A stretch of DNA of 47,355 nt, taken from Alistipes sp. (lineage in GTDB: Bacteria; Bacteroidota; Bacteroidia; Bacteroidales; Rikenellaceae). This document shows positions 17,496 to 26,356 of this stretch, one piece after another. Location: positions 1-47,355 of the forward strand of contig JAFXLG010000007.1 of assembly GCA_017531305.1 (NCBI GenBank), written 5' to 3'. The number at the start of each line of letters is the position of its first letter. The stretch's first letter is position 1. A model generated the notes under the pieces. That model was not told where the DNA came from, made no database searches, and saw only the letters and a program-made list of their open reading frames with translations. A program made the position numbers and the translations under genes.

Positions 17496-18743
17496 ATGTA
17501 CGATGTCATAGTTATAGGTGCTGGAGCAGCAGGCATGATGGCGGCAGCAACAGCAGCACGAAACGGCAAGCAGGTACTCCTAATGGAGAAGATGGAGAAG
17601 GCTGGTCGTAAAATCAGAATTTCGGGTAAGGGACGATGCAACCTCACAAATGCCCGTCCACCAGAGGAGTTTAAGGAGGCTATACGCGTCAATGCGGACT
17701 TCTTCGAGGTGGCATTTGCCGAGTTTAACAACAAAGCTACGATACGTTTCTTCGAGCGCAACGGCGTGAAGCTTGAAATAGAGCGTGGACAACGCGTATT
17801 CCCCAAAAGTGGCAAGGCATGGGATATCGCCAATGCCCTGATGGAGTATTGTCTGGACAACGGAGTAGAGATCGTATATAACACTCGAGTTACGGGCATC
17901 CTCACCATGAACGACAAGGTTTATGGCGTAACTTATGTCAACAAACGAGGCTTCGAACGCAAAGAGGAGGCAGAGAATGTAATCATAGCAACGGGAGGTG
18001 TCAGCTACCCTGGCACAGGATCGACAGGTGATGGTTATATCTTCGCCAACGACTTGGGACACACAATCGAGGAGGTGCGCCCTTCGCTCACCCCACTGCG
18101 CACATCACATCCGCAGAAGAAGTATTTGGATGGACTCCTGCTTAAGAACGTTAACGCCAAATTATATATCGACAACGAGTTGGCAAGAGAGGAGTTTGGC
18201 GAGATCTCATTCTCAGATCGCGGCATAGAGGGAGCTGTGGCTCTGCGCGTAAGTCGCGATGCGGTGGATGCACTCATCGAGGAGAAGAAGGTGAAATTGG
18301 TAATCGACATGAAGCCAGCCCTTACAGAAGAGATACTCTTTGAGCGCATCAAGCGTGAGATAGCCGAGATGCAGCCCGATGAGTTCTTCTCGGAGCTATT
18401 GCGTAAATTGGTGCCAAAGAATTTTGTGATTCCGATTGCACACGAGTTGGATATCCATTCGAAGAATTACATTCGCAAGGTAACAGACGAGGAGATCTAT
18501 CGCTTGATCAAGGTACTCAAGGGCATGGTATTCCCTATTACCGATTATGCGCCATTCCCATTTGCGGTGGTTACGGCAGGTGGTGTGAATTGCGAAGAGG
18601 TTAATAAATTCACCATGGAGTCTTTGAAGGTCAAGGGGCTCTATTTTGCAGGCGAGGTACTCGACTTGGATGCCAACACAGGCGGATACAACCTCCAGAT
18701 AGCATTCTCGACAGGACATTTGGCTGGTCTGCTCAAGAAATAA
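17496..18743 (+). CDS. BaiN/HI0933-family FAD-dependent oxidoreductase
   Basis: The protein has 415 residues from ATG 17496 (MYDVIVIGAGAAGMMAAA), so the FAD-binding Rossmann motif is at the very start, as usual. Also present are GRKIRISGKGRCNLTN, a family hallmark near residue 45, VIIATGGVSYPGTGSTGDGY, and the C-terminal FAD motif GLYFAGEVLDLDANTGGYNLQIAFSTG. The family (HI0933; includes BaiN-annotated proteins) has members tied to bile-acid reduction, but most are of unknown substrate, so the gene symbol is left empty. A small protein gene follows 19 bases on. Confidence 0.9.
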   Translation: MYDVIVIGAGAAGMMAAATAARNGKQVLLMEKMEKAGRKIRISGKGRCNLTNARPPEEFKEAIRVNADFFEVAFAEFNNKATIRFFERNGVKLEIERGQRVFPKSGKAWDIANALMEYCLDNGVEIVYNTRVTGILTMNDKVYGVTYVNKRGFERKEEAENVIIATGGVSYPGTGSTGDGYIFANDLGHTIEEVRPSLTPLRTSHPQKKYLDGLLLKNVNAKLYIDNELAREEFGEISFSDRGIEGAVALRVSRDAVDALIEEKKVKLVIDMKPALTEEILFERIKREIAEMQPDEFFSELLRKLVPKNFVIPIAHELDIHSKNYIRKVTDEEIYRLIKVLKGMVFPITDYAPFPFAVVTAGGVNCEEVNKFTMESLKVKGLYFAGEVLDLDANTGGYNLQIAFSTGHLAGLLKK

Positions 18744-18762
18744 AATACTGATTTTCGGCACG

Positions 18763-19287
18763 ATGAAGATAAGCGGCAGAAATATTAAACGCAGGCTTTA
18801 TGGGTTGCGCAATCTCCCCTCAAACATCAAAAGGGCGAGATATTGGCGCGGTCATGGGGTTCACTCGCCGTTTGTCTATAATATTGTCAGACAAGTATTC
18901 ATGTCATCGGAGATCGCGGGCGAGCAGAGAGAGTTATTTAACGCTTTGATCGAAAAAGAGGTAGCCAAGCGCAGAGCTATCGAACTGCAAAATCTGATGT
19001 TGCATTGTAAGTACAGCTCTGTTACCATTGATTGCTCGGCTGAGGCTATGGCTGGACACGATATGGTGATTGCAACTTTGGCAACCCCACCCCACAGCCT
19101 TCCAAAATTGGCAGAGCAAGCACGCGAATTAAAAACCACGCTCTGCATCATTGCCCCATATTACGACAAGGAGCGAACTGAGATTTGCAAAGAATTGGTC
19201 GTGGGTCACCGATGCACGAGCGTTGACAACAGAGGATATTTGTTATTGTTTAACAACCACCTACCAAAACAGCAATTCAAATTATGA
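18763..19287 (+). CDS. Small HGVHSPF-motif protein, function unknown
   Basis: This 174-residue soluble protein begins with a basic segment followed by RARYWRGHGVHSPFVYNIVRQVF. That motif opens a group of Bacteroidota proteins of which many continue into a SAM-dependent methyltransferase domain. Here no glycine-rich SAM motif can be found; the rest holds a middle part with Rossmann-like strands (HDMVIATLATPP, TTLCIIAPYYDKE) at roughly half the length of those relatives. It may be a truncated or minimal relative. The stop overlaps the start of the adenosyltransferase gene by four bases (ATGA). Confidence 0.55.
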   Translation: MKISGRNIKRRLYGLRNLPSNIKRARYWRGHGVHSPFVYNIVRQVFMSSEIAGEQRELFNALIEKEVAKRRAIELQNLMLHCKYSSVTIDCSAEAMAGHDMVIATLATPPHSLPKLAEQARELKTTLCIIAPYYDKERTEICKELVVGHRCTSVDNRGYLLLFNNHLPKQQFKL

Positions 19288-19838
19288 AAGTATATACCAA
19301 AAGTGGCGACAAAGGCTTCACCTCGCTTATCGGTGGAGAGCGAGTATCGAAGTGCGACATAAGAGTCGAGGCATACGGCACGGTTGACGAGTTGATAGCC
19401 TACATCGCATTACTCGCCGACAAATTGGCAGCGGATGCTACTTTTGACAATAGCGTCAAGGAGCTTCGCAAGATAGAATCGGAGCTAATGACAGTGTCGG
19501 CGATGCTTGCCATAGGTCAAGGTGGCGAAGATAAGGTCAAAGCGATCTCAGCCGAGGCTACAGAGCGTCTGGAGCAGCAGATTGACGCAATGCAGGCTGC
19601 TCTACCCGAGATTACCAAATTCACCATCCCTGGGGGTGATGAGCGATTGTCACTTTGCCATGTATGTCGTACTGTATGTCGCAGAGCCGAGCGTGCAGCC
19701 ATCAGAGCAACGCATGAGCATGATAATATCGACCTACGAAGCGTAACATATCTGAATCGTTTATCGGATTACCTCTATCTTTTGGGGCGCACAATCACGC
19801 TGAAAGCCAACGTGGAAGAGATACTCTGGATTCCTTAA
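19284..19838 (+). CDS. Cob(I)yrinic acid a,c-diamide adenosyltransferase, PduO type
   Basis: The 184-residue enzyme transfers the adenosyl group of ATP to cob(I)alamin to make coenzyme B12. The PduO-type ATP site is at the N terminus: YTKSGDKGFTSLIGGERVSKCDIRVEAYGTVDEL. The C-terminal RTVCRRAERAA and YLNRLSDYLYLLGR segments are also typical. The start overlaps the stop of the previous gene (ATGA), which implies coupled translation. Other cobalamin genes are not seen in the window, so this probably adenosylates imported corrinoid. Confidence 0.95.
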   Translation: MKVYTKSGDKGFTSLIGGERVSKCDIRVEAYGTVDELIAYIALLADKLAADATFDNSVKELRKIESELMTVSAMLAIGQGGEDKVKAISAEATERLEQQIDAMQAALPEITKFTIPGGDERLSLCHVCRTVCRRAERAAIRATHEHDNIDLRSVTYLNRLSDYLYLLGRTITLKANVEEILWIP

Positions 19839-19906
19839 TTTATAGACTCTAAGTAGCAGAAAAAGATACGGTTTAGGTATTTTATCCAATAATATATTAC
19901 AAAGGT

Positions 19907-19936
19907 GTTGCATTTACTATTTTTTTCATATATTTG
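19907..19936 (+). promoter_or_regulatory. Promoter of the DUF2795-like gene
   Basis: GTTG at 19907-19910, 18 bases, TATATTTG at 19929-19936. The leader of about 65 bases contains a short GCCATAGCTTTGGC hairpin. Confidence 0.6.
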
Positions 19937-20009
19937 CGCCCGATTTTAAAGCCATAGCTTTGGCATAGGATTGAAAATTAAGTAACAAACCACTATAAAC
20001 CGTAAAATT

Positions 20010-20231
20010 ATGTATTGGACTTTAGAGTTGGCATCTAAGCTTGAAGATGCACCATGGCCAGCAACAAAAGAGGAGTTGATCGACTATGCAATTCGTTCGG
20101 GATCACCACTTGAGGTATTGGAGAATTTGCAGGAGATCGAGGATGAGGGAGATATCTACGAGTCAATCGAGGATATTTGGCCTGACTACCCTTCAAAGGA
20201 CGATTTCTTCTTCAACGAAGAGGAGTATTAG
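20010..20231 (+). CDS. Small acidic DUF2795-like protein
   Basis: This is a 73-residue, strongly acidic soluble protein: MYWTLELASKLEDAPWPATKEELIDYAIRSGSPLEVLENLQEIEDEGDIYESIEDIWPDYP and an acidic end. The N-terminal TLELASKLEDAPWPATKEELIDYAIRSG part is the DUF2795 pattern, widespread in Bacteroidota. Function is unknown. It is transcribed alone from its own promoter and closed by a terminator, which suits an abundant small protein. Confidence 0.85.
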   Translation: MYWTLELASKLEDAPWPATKEELIDYAIRSGSPLEVLENLQEIEDEGDIYESIEDIWPDYPSKDDFFFNEEEY

Positions 20232-20260
20232 CAATATCCCCAATGCTAATATATTAAATA

Positions 20261-20299
20261 ATAACGAGATAGACAAACACAAAAGGTCTATCTCGTTAT
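20261..20299 (+). terminator. Terminator of the DUF2795-like gene
   Basis: A perfect 14-base-pair stem (20261-20274 with 20286-20299) with an 11-base loop, followed by a weak T-run (TGTTT). It lies between this gene and the glutaminase ATG at 20341. Confidence 0.75.
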
Positions 20300-20340
20300 T
20301 GTTTAGCAGAAGAAAATTTGACCACAAAAATAATCTCACT

Positions 20341-21255
20341 ATGGATTATCAGCAACTATTAGAGAATATTTACCTATCTATTCTGCCCTATGCAGGAGAG
20401 GGTAAGCAGGCTGACTACATTCCAGAACTGGCAAAGGTCAACCCCGATCAATTTGGCATGTATATTCACTCGATATATGGAGAGACGGCTTCCGTAGGAG
20501 ACGCCGACACGAGATTTTCCATACAAAGTATATCGAAAGTTTTTGCTCTTGCCATATGTCTTTCTATCAAAGGAGACGAGCTATGGAAAAGAGTCGGCAG
20601 AGAACCTTCGGGAACTACATTCAACTCTCTGATTCAGCTTGAAGTGGAGCATGGTATACCTCGCAATCCATTTATCAATGCGGGAGCTATCGTAATGGCA
20701 GATATACTACTCTCACATTTCGAGCAGCCAGAGAGAGATTTCCTTAGTTTTGTAAGAGCAATAGCCGAAGACGAGACCATTGACTACAATAGAGATGTGG
20801 CAAACTCAGAACGCGAGAATGGATATCTGAATGCCGCAATCGCAAATCTGCTAAAGTATCACGGCACAATCGAGAACGACATAGAGAGCGTGTTGCACTT
20901 CTACTTTATGATGTGTTCGATAGAGATGAATTGCCGAGAATTGGCTTTTGCCTTTTTAGCATTTGCCAACCATCGCCGCCGTTTTGACTATGCTGGCATC
21001 ACACTCACCTCATCACAAGTTAAACGCATTAATGCCATAATGCAGACTTGCGGATTTTATGATGAGGCTGGTGAATTTGCCTACTTTGTAGGTCTGCCCG
21101 GGAAGAGTGGCGTTGGCGGAGGTATAGTTGCAATACATCCGCTGCAATACTCTGTAGCGGTGTGGAGTCCACGTCTAAACCCAAAGGGAAATTCGGTAAT
21201 GGGAATGAAGGCGTTAGAGTTGCTCACAACCGAGACCAAGGAGTCAATTTTCTAA
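20341..21255 (+). CDS. glsA: Glutaminase A
   Basis: The enzyme (304 residues from ATG 20341) hydrolyses glutamine to glutamate and ammonia. The serine-dependent glutaminase fold is clear: FSIQSISKVFALAICL holds the catalytic Ser-x-x-Lys, then VGREPSGTTFNS, NPFINAGAIV, the Tyr of the YNRDVANSERENGYLNAA block, and the end GLPGKSGVGGGIVAI. The in-frame extension upstream runs through the preceding gene's terminator and is not real. Length fits GlsA. Confidence 0.96.
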   Translation: MDYQQLLENIYLSILPYAGEGKQADYIPELAKVNPDQFGMYIHSIYGETASVGDADTRFSIQSISKVFALAICLSIKGDELWKRVGREPSGTTFNSLIQLEVEHGIPRNPFINAGAIVMADILLSHFEQPERDFLSFVRAIAEDETIDYNRDVANSERENGYLNAAIANLLKYHGTIENDIESVLHFYFMMCSIEMNCRELAFAFLAFANHRRRFDYAGITLTSSQVKRINAIMQTCGFYDEAGEFAYFVGLPGKSGVGGGIVAIHPLQYSVAVWSPRLNPKGNSVMGMKALELLTTETKESIF

Positions 21256-21276
21256 TCTACGCAAGACATTACAAAC

Positions 21277-21322
21277 AACAGAGCCTGCCAAACATAAAGT
21301 TTAAGCAGGCTCTGTTTTTTAT
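21277..21322. terminator. Terminator after glsA, shared with the sugar porter
   Basis: A 12-base-pair stem (21277-21288 with 21305-21316) is followed by TTTTTT. The opposite gene ends at 21333, 11 bases away, so the same hairpin can end both transcripts. Confidence 0.8.
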
Positions 21323-21332
21323 TTTTGAGAAA

Positions 21333-22805
21333 TTACTTCTTCCGCCAGAGATTATTCATCTCCTCCAATGTTTTACCCTTAGTCTCGGGAACAAGTTTCC
21401 AAACGAAGATTGCGGCAATGACGCAGATCACGCCATACAACGCATAAGCAAACATATGACCGAACTTATCGCCCATCTCACCCAATCGCATATTATACAT
21501 AGGAAGGAATGTCGATGAGACAATAAAGTTAAAGATCCACTGGAACGCCACAGCTACAGCTACAGCAGCACCACGAATGGTATTTGGGAAGATCTCAGAG
21601 ATAAGCACCCAACAGATAGGTCCCCAGCTGAACATAAACGATGCGCTATAGACCATGATGCTGGCTACAGCTACGATAGCGGGCATACCTGCCACCAGAT
21701 TACTCAACGCAACACCGAATGCACCCAACGCCATACCTATAGATCCTGAGATCAGGAGTGGACGGCGACCCCACTTCTCTACTGTAAAGACAGCCAAAAG
21801 GGTAAAGAGGATATTAATAATACCCATAATCACGGTCTGAACCATAGGATTACCCATACCCATAGTCTCGAAAATACGTGGAGCGAAATACAATACGGCA
21901 TTAATACCTACGATCTGCTGGAATACGCTAAGCATGATACCGATGAAGATAACGAGCCAACCATATGTAAAGAGTTTCTCGGTCTTCTCATGAGCCGTAG
22001 CCTTAATCTCCGAAAGGATTGTAGCAGCGCGCTCCGAGCCATTGATACGACCCAACACCTTTAGTGCAGCGTCATCCTTACCCACCAAAGCCAAATAACG
22101 TGGAGTCTCAGGCACACATAAGATAAGCAATGCAAACAATCCTGCTGGCACAACCTCGCTCACGAACATCAAACGCCAACCAGTCTCGATAGTCCATGCA
22201 GCAGCATCTGCATTAACGATACTATTCACGCCATTGACAAGCTCGATAACAGGATTTGCATGAGAGCCGAGGATCATGAAATTGACAAAATAGACAACCA
22301 ACTGACCGAAGATAATGGCAAACTGATTCCACGAAACAAGCGTACCTCGCATATTACTTGGGGCAATCTCAGCGATATACATAGGACATATTGCCGAAGC
22401 CAATCCCACGCCTACTCCACCTATGATACGATAAATATTAAAAGCAATCAGAAGCGAGAATGATGGCTTGCCTGCCTCAAAGAAGAGGAACTCAGGATAG
22501 TAAGATCCCAAAGCCGACATAAGGAATAAAACGCCAGCCACAAACAGCGAACGCTTACGTCCCAAGCGGGTTGCCAGCAAACCCGAGATCGCACTACCAA
22601 TGATACAGCCGATCAAGGCACTCGATGAGGTAATGCCGTGCAGAGCATCGGTGTATTCGAAGTCCGCGCCCATAAAAAATGCCTGCAAACCCTTCTCCGC
22701 ACCCGAAATCACAGCGGTGTCATATCCAAAGAGCAGACCTCCCAACACAGCAACTAAGACAATGGAAAATAGGTAGGCTCGGCTACCTTGTTGTGCTTTA
22801 GTCAT
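21333..22805 (-). CDS. Sugar:H+ symporter (MFS sugar porter, XylE-like)
   Basis: The protein has 490 residues from ATG 22805 (MTKAQQGSRAYLF) and twelve membrane helices. Sugar-porter signatures are complete: GGLLFGYDTAVISGA in helix 1, RLGRKR after helix 2, YIAEIAPSNMRGTLVS, PETPRYL before the central loop, QQIVGINAVLYFAPRIFE in helix 7 (sugar-binding Gln/Asn), and PETKGKTLEEM at the end. XylE/AraE-type members take up xylose, arabinose or glucose; a pentose is plausible given the arabinan and rhamnose enzymes in the window. A perfect inverted repeat lies over the likely start of its transcript. Confidence 0.92.
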   Translation of the reverse strand: MTKAQQGSRAYLFSIVLVAVLGGLLFGYDTAVISGAEKGLQAFFMGADFEYTDALHGITSSSALIGCIIGSAISGLLATRLGRKRSLFVAGVLFLMSALGSYYPEFLFFEAGKPSFSLLIAFNIYRIIGGVGVGLASAICPMYIAEIAPSNMRGTLVSWNQFAIIFGQLVVYFVNFMILGSHANPVIELVNGVNSIVNADAAAWTIETGWRLMFVSEVVPAGLFALLILCVPETPRYLALVGKDDAALKVLGRINGSERAATILSEIKATAHEKTEKLFTYGWLVIFIGIMLSVFQQIVGINAVLYFAPRIFETMGMGNPMVQTVIMGIINILFTLLAVFTVEKWGRRPLLISGSIGMALGAFGVALSNLVAGMPAIVAVASIMVYSASFMFSWGPICWVLISEIFPNTIRGAAVAVAVAFQWIFNFIVSSTFLPMYNMRLGEMGDKFGHMFAYALYGVICVIAAIFVWKLVPETKGKTLEEMNNLWRKK

Positions 22806-22873
22806 AAAAGAAATGTATTTAAATTTAACATATTTTACCCTTTTCATCGCATCAGCGATTCAGCTACTGACGC

Positions 22874-22896
22874 ACATGATATTCAAAATATCATGT
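22874..22896 (-). promoter_or_regulatory. Inverted repeat, probable operator of the sugar porter
   Basis: ACATGATATT (22874-22883) and AATATCATGT (22887-22896) form a perfect 10-base repeat with a 3-base centre. It begins at the edge of the -7 box TATATTTA (22896-22903, minus) and covers the expected transcript start, a position that suits a repressor. Confidence 0.55.
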
Positions 22897-22927
22897 AAAT
22901 ATACTAATAATAGATTTTAGGGACAAC
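22896..22927 (-). promoter_or_regulatory. Promoter of the sugar porter gene
   Basis: On the minus strand TTGT (about 22924-22927) and TATATTTA (22896-22903) are spaced by about 20 bases. Both elements deviate slightly from consensus, as expected of a regulated promoter. Confidence 0.45.
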
Positions 22928-22963
22928 TTTTCCACGACCGAAAATATTATTTTACGCTAACTA

Positions 22964-22992
22964 TTTGCTTTTGCGCATTTTTCGTATATTTG
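22964..22992 (+). promoter_or_regulatory. Promoter of the acyltransferase gene
   Basis: TTTG at 22964-22967, 17 bases, TATATTTG at 22985-22992. The ATG at 23012 is 19 bases downstream. Confidence 0.55.
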
Positions 22993-23011
22993 CAACCAAA
23001 CCATACAGATC

Positions 23012-24154
23012 ATGAACACAATAAAATCTTCAGGCACTTTTGCCGATTCCAAGCCCCACTATGAACTTCTCGATGGATTGCGTGGCGTAGCAGCTCTGCT
23101 CGTTATTTGGTATCACGTTTGGGAAGGTTTCGCTTTTGTCGGGGGCGGAATGATAGAGAATTTTAACCATGGCTATCTGGCTGTTGACTTCTTCTTCATG
23201 CTTTCGGGATTTGTCATCAGCTACGCATACGATGATCGTTGGACAAAAATGAGTCTCAAAGGCTTCTTCACTCGCCGACTGATTCGCTTGCATCCGATGT
23301 TGATCATGGGAGCTATCATTGGAGCTATAACGTTCCTCGTTCAAGGCTCTACACAATGGGATGGCACACAAACCCCATTTGGATGGGTAATGTTGGCTTT
23401 ACTACTTGCCATGTTCTTTATTCCAGCCGTCCCTGGTGCTGGATATGAGGTGAGAGGTAATGGCGAAATGTTTCCTCTTAATGGTCCAAGCTGGTCGCTA
23501 TTCTTTGAGTATATCGGCAACATACTCTATGCCTTGATTATACGCAAACTATCGAATCGCATGCTGAAGTGGTGGACCGCACTCTTGGGTATCGCATTGG
23601 CGTATTTTGCCATAATGAATGTTTCGGGATACGGCAGCATAGGTGTGGGTTGGACAATCGACACCGTTAACTTCTGGGGCGGTTTGATCAGAATGTTATT
23701 CCCATTCTCGTTGGGTATGCTTTTGGCTCGTAATTTCAAGCCAATAAAAATTAAAGGTGCATTCTGGATCTGTTCGGCGGTTCTTGTAGTGCTTTTTGCC
23801 GTACCTTATCTGGAGGCTGAGTATATGAACGGACTATTCGAGACATTATGCATCATGGTAGCATTCCCTGCTTTGGTATGGATGGGGGCTTCGGGCAACA
23901 CGACAGACGCAGCTTCGACTAAGGTTTGCAAATTTTTGGGCGACATATCTTACCCTGTATATATCATCCACTACCCATTCATGTATCTGTTCTATTACTG
24001 GATGATGCAAAAACCTCAATGCCCTACTTTCAAGGAGGCGTTGCCTGTGGTAGCGATCCTGATCGTGGGAGTAATCGCATTGGCTTACACCCTGCTTAAG
24101 TTATATGATGAGCCTGTGAGAAAGTGGCTGGCAAAGAAGTTTATTAAGGCTTAA
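23012..24154 (+). CDS. Acyltransferase family 3 (OafA/YrhL-like) membrane protein
   Basis: The 380-residue protein has about ten membrane helices. The family start is clear: YELLDGLRGVAALLVIWYHVWE (the His is the family's essential residue), then GYLAVDFFFMLSGFVISYAY and FFTRRLIRLHPM (R-x-x-R motif). NGPSWSLFFEYIGN is another family block, and YIIHYPFMYLF near the end. These proteins move acetyl or similar groups onto extracellular or O-antigen sugars; the acceptor is unknown. It is transcribed alone between two terminators. Confidence 0.92.
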   Translation: MNTIKSSGTFADSKPHYELLDGLRGVAALLVIWYHVWEGFAFVGGGMIENFNHGYLAVDFFFMLSGFVISYAYDDRWTKMSLKGFFTRRLIRLHPMLIMGAIIGAITFLVQGSTQWDGTQTPFGWVMLALLLAMFFIPAVPGAGYEVRGNGEMFPLNGPSWSLFFEYIGNILYALIIRKLSNRMLKWWTALLGIALAYFAIMNVSGYGSIGVGWTIDTVNFWGGLIRMLFPFSLGMLLARNFKPIKIKGAFWICSAVLVVLFAVPYLEAEYMNGLFETLCIMVAFPALVWMGASGNTTDAASTKVCKFLGDISYPVYIIHYPFMYLFYYWMMQKPQCPTFKEALPVVAILIVGVIALAYTLLKLYDEPVRKWLAKKFIKA

Positions 24155-24156
24155 AC

Positions 24157-24204
24157 AAGCAAAGAGGTTGTCCTTCAAAAAGTCGGACAACCCCTTTGCT
24201 TTGA
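24157..24204 (+). terminator. Terminator after the acyltransferase gene
   Basis: A 17-position stem (24157-24173 with 24185-24201, one mismatch) with GGTTGTCC/GGACAACC at its heart, then TTT. The ffh terminator at 34263-34305 shares this core. Confidence 0.7.
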
Positions 24205-24276
24205 AATTCTATAACATTAAGGATTTTTAGGACTGTATCGCCAAAATCACCTTGTTTTTTCTCTATCTTACGAAGA

Positions 24277-25659
24277 TTACTCCTCTGGAGCAAACATTGG
24301 ATCCCACGCAGGAAGCATGATAGGCTTCTGCTCAAGAAGCTTCAGGATATCCTCTGGAACATACTTACGCTCAACAACCACGCGGAACATATACTCCTCG
24401 AACCACTCATCGGTCATAATCACACAACCCTTATAGCCCGAAGCTGCGCCCCAGCTATTCTCGACCATCCACTTCTTAGCCTCACCCTGCTCATCAAGAT
24501 CTACTGCAATAAGCGTCATAGCATGAGAAGAGCCGCTTGAGAAGGTCTGGATACGCTGCTTCTTATTCATAGGGAACGAAGTGCCGAAGAGCGAAGCGTA
24601 GTCGAAGTTAGCAAGATCCAAAGTACCTTTCTTACGATCGAAGAACTTACCCACATCGCATGAGAAATACATCGCAGTATTATCCTTGATAGATGCAATA
24701 GCCAACTCCTTTACGCGCTCGATAGGGAGGTTGATGTAGAGCCAATTCTCGCCATCATATACATGGCGATCGTACTCGATCTCATATACTTTGTTATACT
24801 CACGCGAAGGATCGTTCATCACCATGATATAGTTCTTCTCAAGATCCTCACCGATATACTCTTCGTAGAAGCTCTTTGGAGTATATTTCTTGCAGCTAAC
24901 CAACTTACCCTGCTTGTCGTAACGAGCCCACTCAAACTCGGTAGGAGGAACGCCCAAGCACTCTACCAAAATACGATAGATCTCGGTCAACATCTCAACC
25001 TTGCGCTCCATAGCCTTAGCGGGCTTCAATTCGCGAAGCTCCAAAGCGAACTCACGCAACTTAAGCTTGAGAATCATCGCCATATTGCTTGTATTGTTGC
25101 TCTGATAAGTCTCAGGCATAGCAGCCTTTGGCACAACACCATACTTCATAATGAGGTTTGAAACGCCTGTAAACTGACCGCCATCGCCAATAGGATTCTT
25201 CAACAACCAATCCACCTTACGATCGGTAAGTTCAAGATCGCGAGTGTCGATAATTGCCTGCAAAAAGAGGTTTGACTTCTCCAACAGATCATAGAACGAG
25301 TTATAGTTCTGCGAAAACTCAAATCCTGGCAAATCGTACTTATCTATCATCTTGGCACGCAAGACATTCAGACCAGTAAACAACCAGCAACGACCCGATG
25401 AAGCCTGATCGGTGATACCGACAGTCTTAACCTGATGCGAGAAGTGAGTGTCGCACATAGCCAAATTATCGGCATTGATAGCCAATGTAGCGATAGAGCT
25501 CGATGCCAAAGCATTCTTCACCGCCTTCTGTTCGGGGGTAGCGGTATAACCCTCGCGGATCTTACCGAGCATCTCGGCACTGATACCGCCATCCTTACTC
25601 TGCGCCGAAGCAGAGAGTGCGCCCAACATGAGAGCAGCACAGATAAAAAGTCTCTTCAT
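24277..25659 (-). CDS. Exported aminopeptidase C (C1B, bleomycin hydrolase-like)
   Basis: A 460-residue papain-fold aminopeptidase. The catalytic Cys is in TDQASSGRCWLF, the His in SGSSHAMTL, the Asn in MVENSWG, so all three are intact. A signal peptide (MKRLFICAALMLGALSASAQ) predicts export to the periplasm, unlike the cytoplasmic PepC of Firmicutes. In the C1B family the C terminus enters the active site; here the tail ends in AWDPMFAPEE. It would trim N-terminal residues from imported or host-derived peptides. A near-consensus -7 box (TATCTTCG, minus, 25691-25698) lies upstream. Confidence 0.92.
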   Translation of the reverse strand: MKRLFICAALMLGALSASAQSKDGGISAEMLGKIREGYTATPEQKAVKNALASSSIATLAINADNLAMCDTHFSHQVKTVGITDQASSGRCWLFTGLNVLRAKMIDKYDLPGFEFSQNYNSFYDLLEKSNLFLQAIIDTRDLELTDRKVDWLLKNPIGDGGQFTGVSNLIMKYGVVPKAAMPETYQSNNTSNMAMILKLKLREFALELRELKPAKAMERKVEMLTEIYRILVECLGVPPTEFEWARYDKQGKLVSCKKYTPKSFYEEYIGEDLEKNYIMVMNDPSREYNKVYEIEYDRHVYDGENWLYINLPIERVKELAIASIKDNTAMYFSCDVGKFFDRKKGTLDLANFDYASLFGTSFPMNKKQRIQTFSSGSSHAMTLIAVDLDEQGEAKKWMVENSWGAASGYKGCVIMTDEWFEEYMFRVVVERKYVPEDILKLLEQKPIMLPAWDPMFAPEE

Positions 25660-25713
25660 ATAGTTTTGATTAAAAATTTTTCTTAGGTGCGAAGATAATA
25701 ATTATTTTCTAAT

Positions 25714-25721
25714 TATCTTTG
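25714..25721 (+). promoter_or_regulatory. -7 box of the PnuC-family/thiN operon
   Basis: TATCTTTG, 29 bases before the transporter ATG. No clear -33 is seen. The leader is too short for a TPP riboswitch. Confidence 0.5.
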
Positions 25722-25750
25722 ACCTTGCGTAACAGAATCTTAGCCAAGAG

Positions 25751-26356
25751 ATGAATTTGGAACAGATTATTGAGATCATAGGTGTGGTTGTAGGCTTGGT
25801 ATATCTATATTTGGAATACAAGGCAAGCATCCACCTTTGGATTGTCAGCATCATTATGCCGGCGATATATCTCTACATATTTTTCCGAGCAGGATTATAC
25901 GCCGATGTAGGCATTAATCTCTACTATCTGTTAATCGCACTCTACGGCTGGGCAGCATGGAGATACAGCTTCAGACTCTTTGGCAAGAAGGATAATCACC
26001 TCAGAGAGGAGCTTCAGATTAGCCGTGCCACCCGCAAGGATTGGCTCAAGGCTGGCGTAGGATACCTCGCGGCTCAAGTTGCGATAGCATGGGCGTTGGG
26101 GAGATTCACAGATAGCGATGTTGTGATCGTTGACTCGTTTGTCGCAGCATTGAGCATCGTAGGAATGTGGATGTTAGCGCGCAAGGTGATAGAACAATGG
26201 TGGGTATGGTTTGTGGTGGATATTGTGAGTGTGGGATTGTTTATCTACAAGGAGCTATACTTCACCGCTACACTCTATCTGTTATATGCAGTAATAGCTG
26301 TTTTTGGTTACCGAAAGTGGAATAAACTTATGACAGGAGATGACAAACAAAGATAA
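25751..26356 (+). CDS. pnuT: PnuC-family vitamin transporter, probably thiamine (PnuT)
   Basis: The 201-residue protein has about seven membrane helices of the PnuC family. Family blocks are visible: GVVVGLVYLYLEYKAS, NLYYLLIALYGWAAWRY (Trp/Asn/Tyr of the binding core), and the later QWWVWFVVDIVSVGLFIYKELYFTATLYLLYAVIAVFGYRKW. The usual annotation is nicotinamide riboside transport. It overlaps the thiamine pyrophosphokinase gene by 17 bases, and such pairs in Bacteroidota are known as thiamine transporters (PnuT). The thiamine call is therefore context-based. Confidence 0.8.
   Translation: MNLEQIIEIIGVVVGLVYLYLEYKASIHLWIVSIIMPAIYLYIFFRAGLYADVGINLYYLLIALYGWAAWRYSFRLFGKKDNHLREELQISRATRKDWLKAGVGYLAAQVAIAWALGRFTDSDVVIVDSFVAALSIVGMWMLARKVIEQWWVWFVVDIVSVGLFIYKELYFTATLYLLYAVIAVFGYRKWNKLMTGDDKQR

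Noticed and set aside
20086..20340. N-terminal extension of glutaminase
   Set aside because: It overlaps the preceding gene in another frame and a perfect terminator hairpin; the glutaminase family begins at MDYQQLL.
25670..25750. TPP riboswitch before the PnuC-family/thiN operon
   Set aside because: No THI-box sequence or room for one between the -7 box and the ATG.
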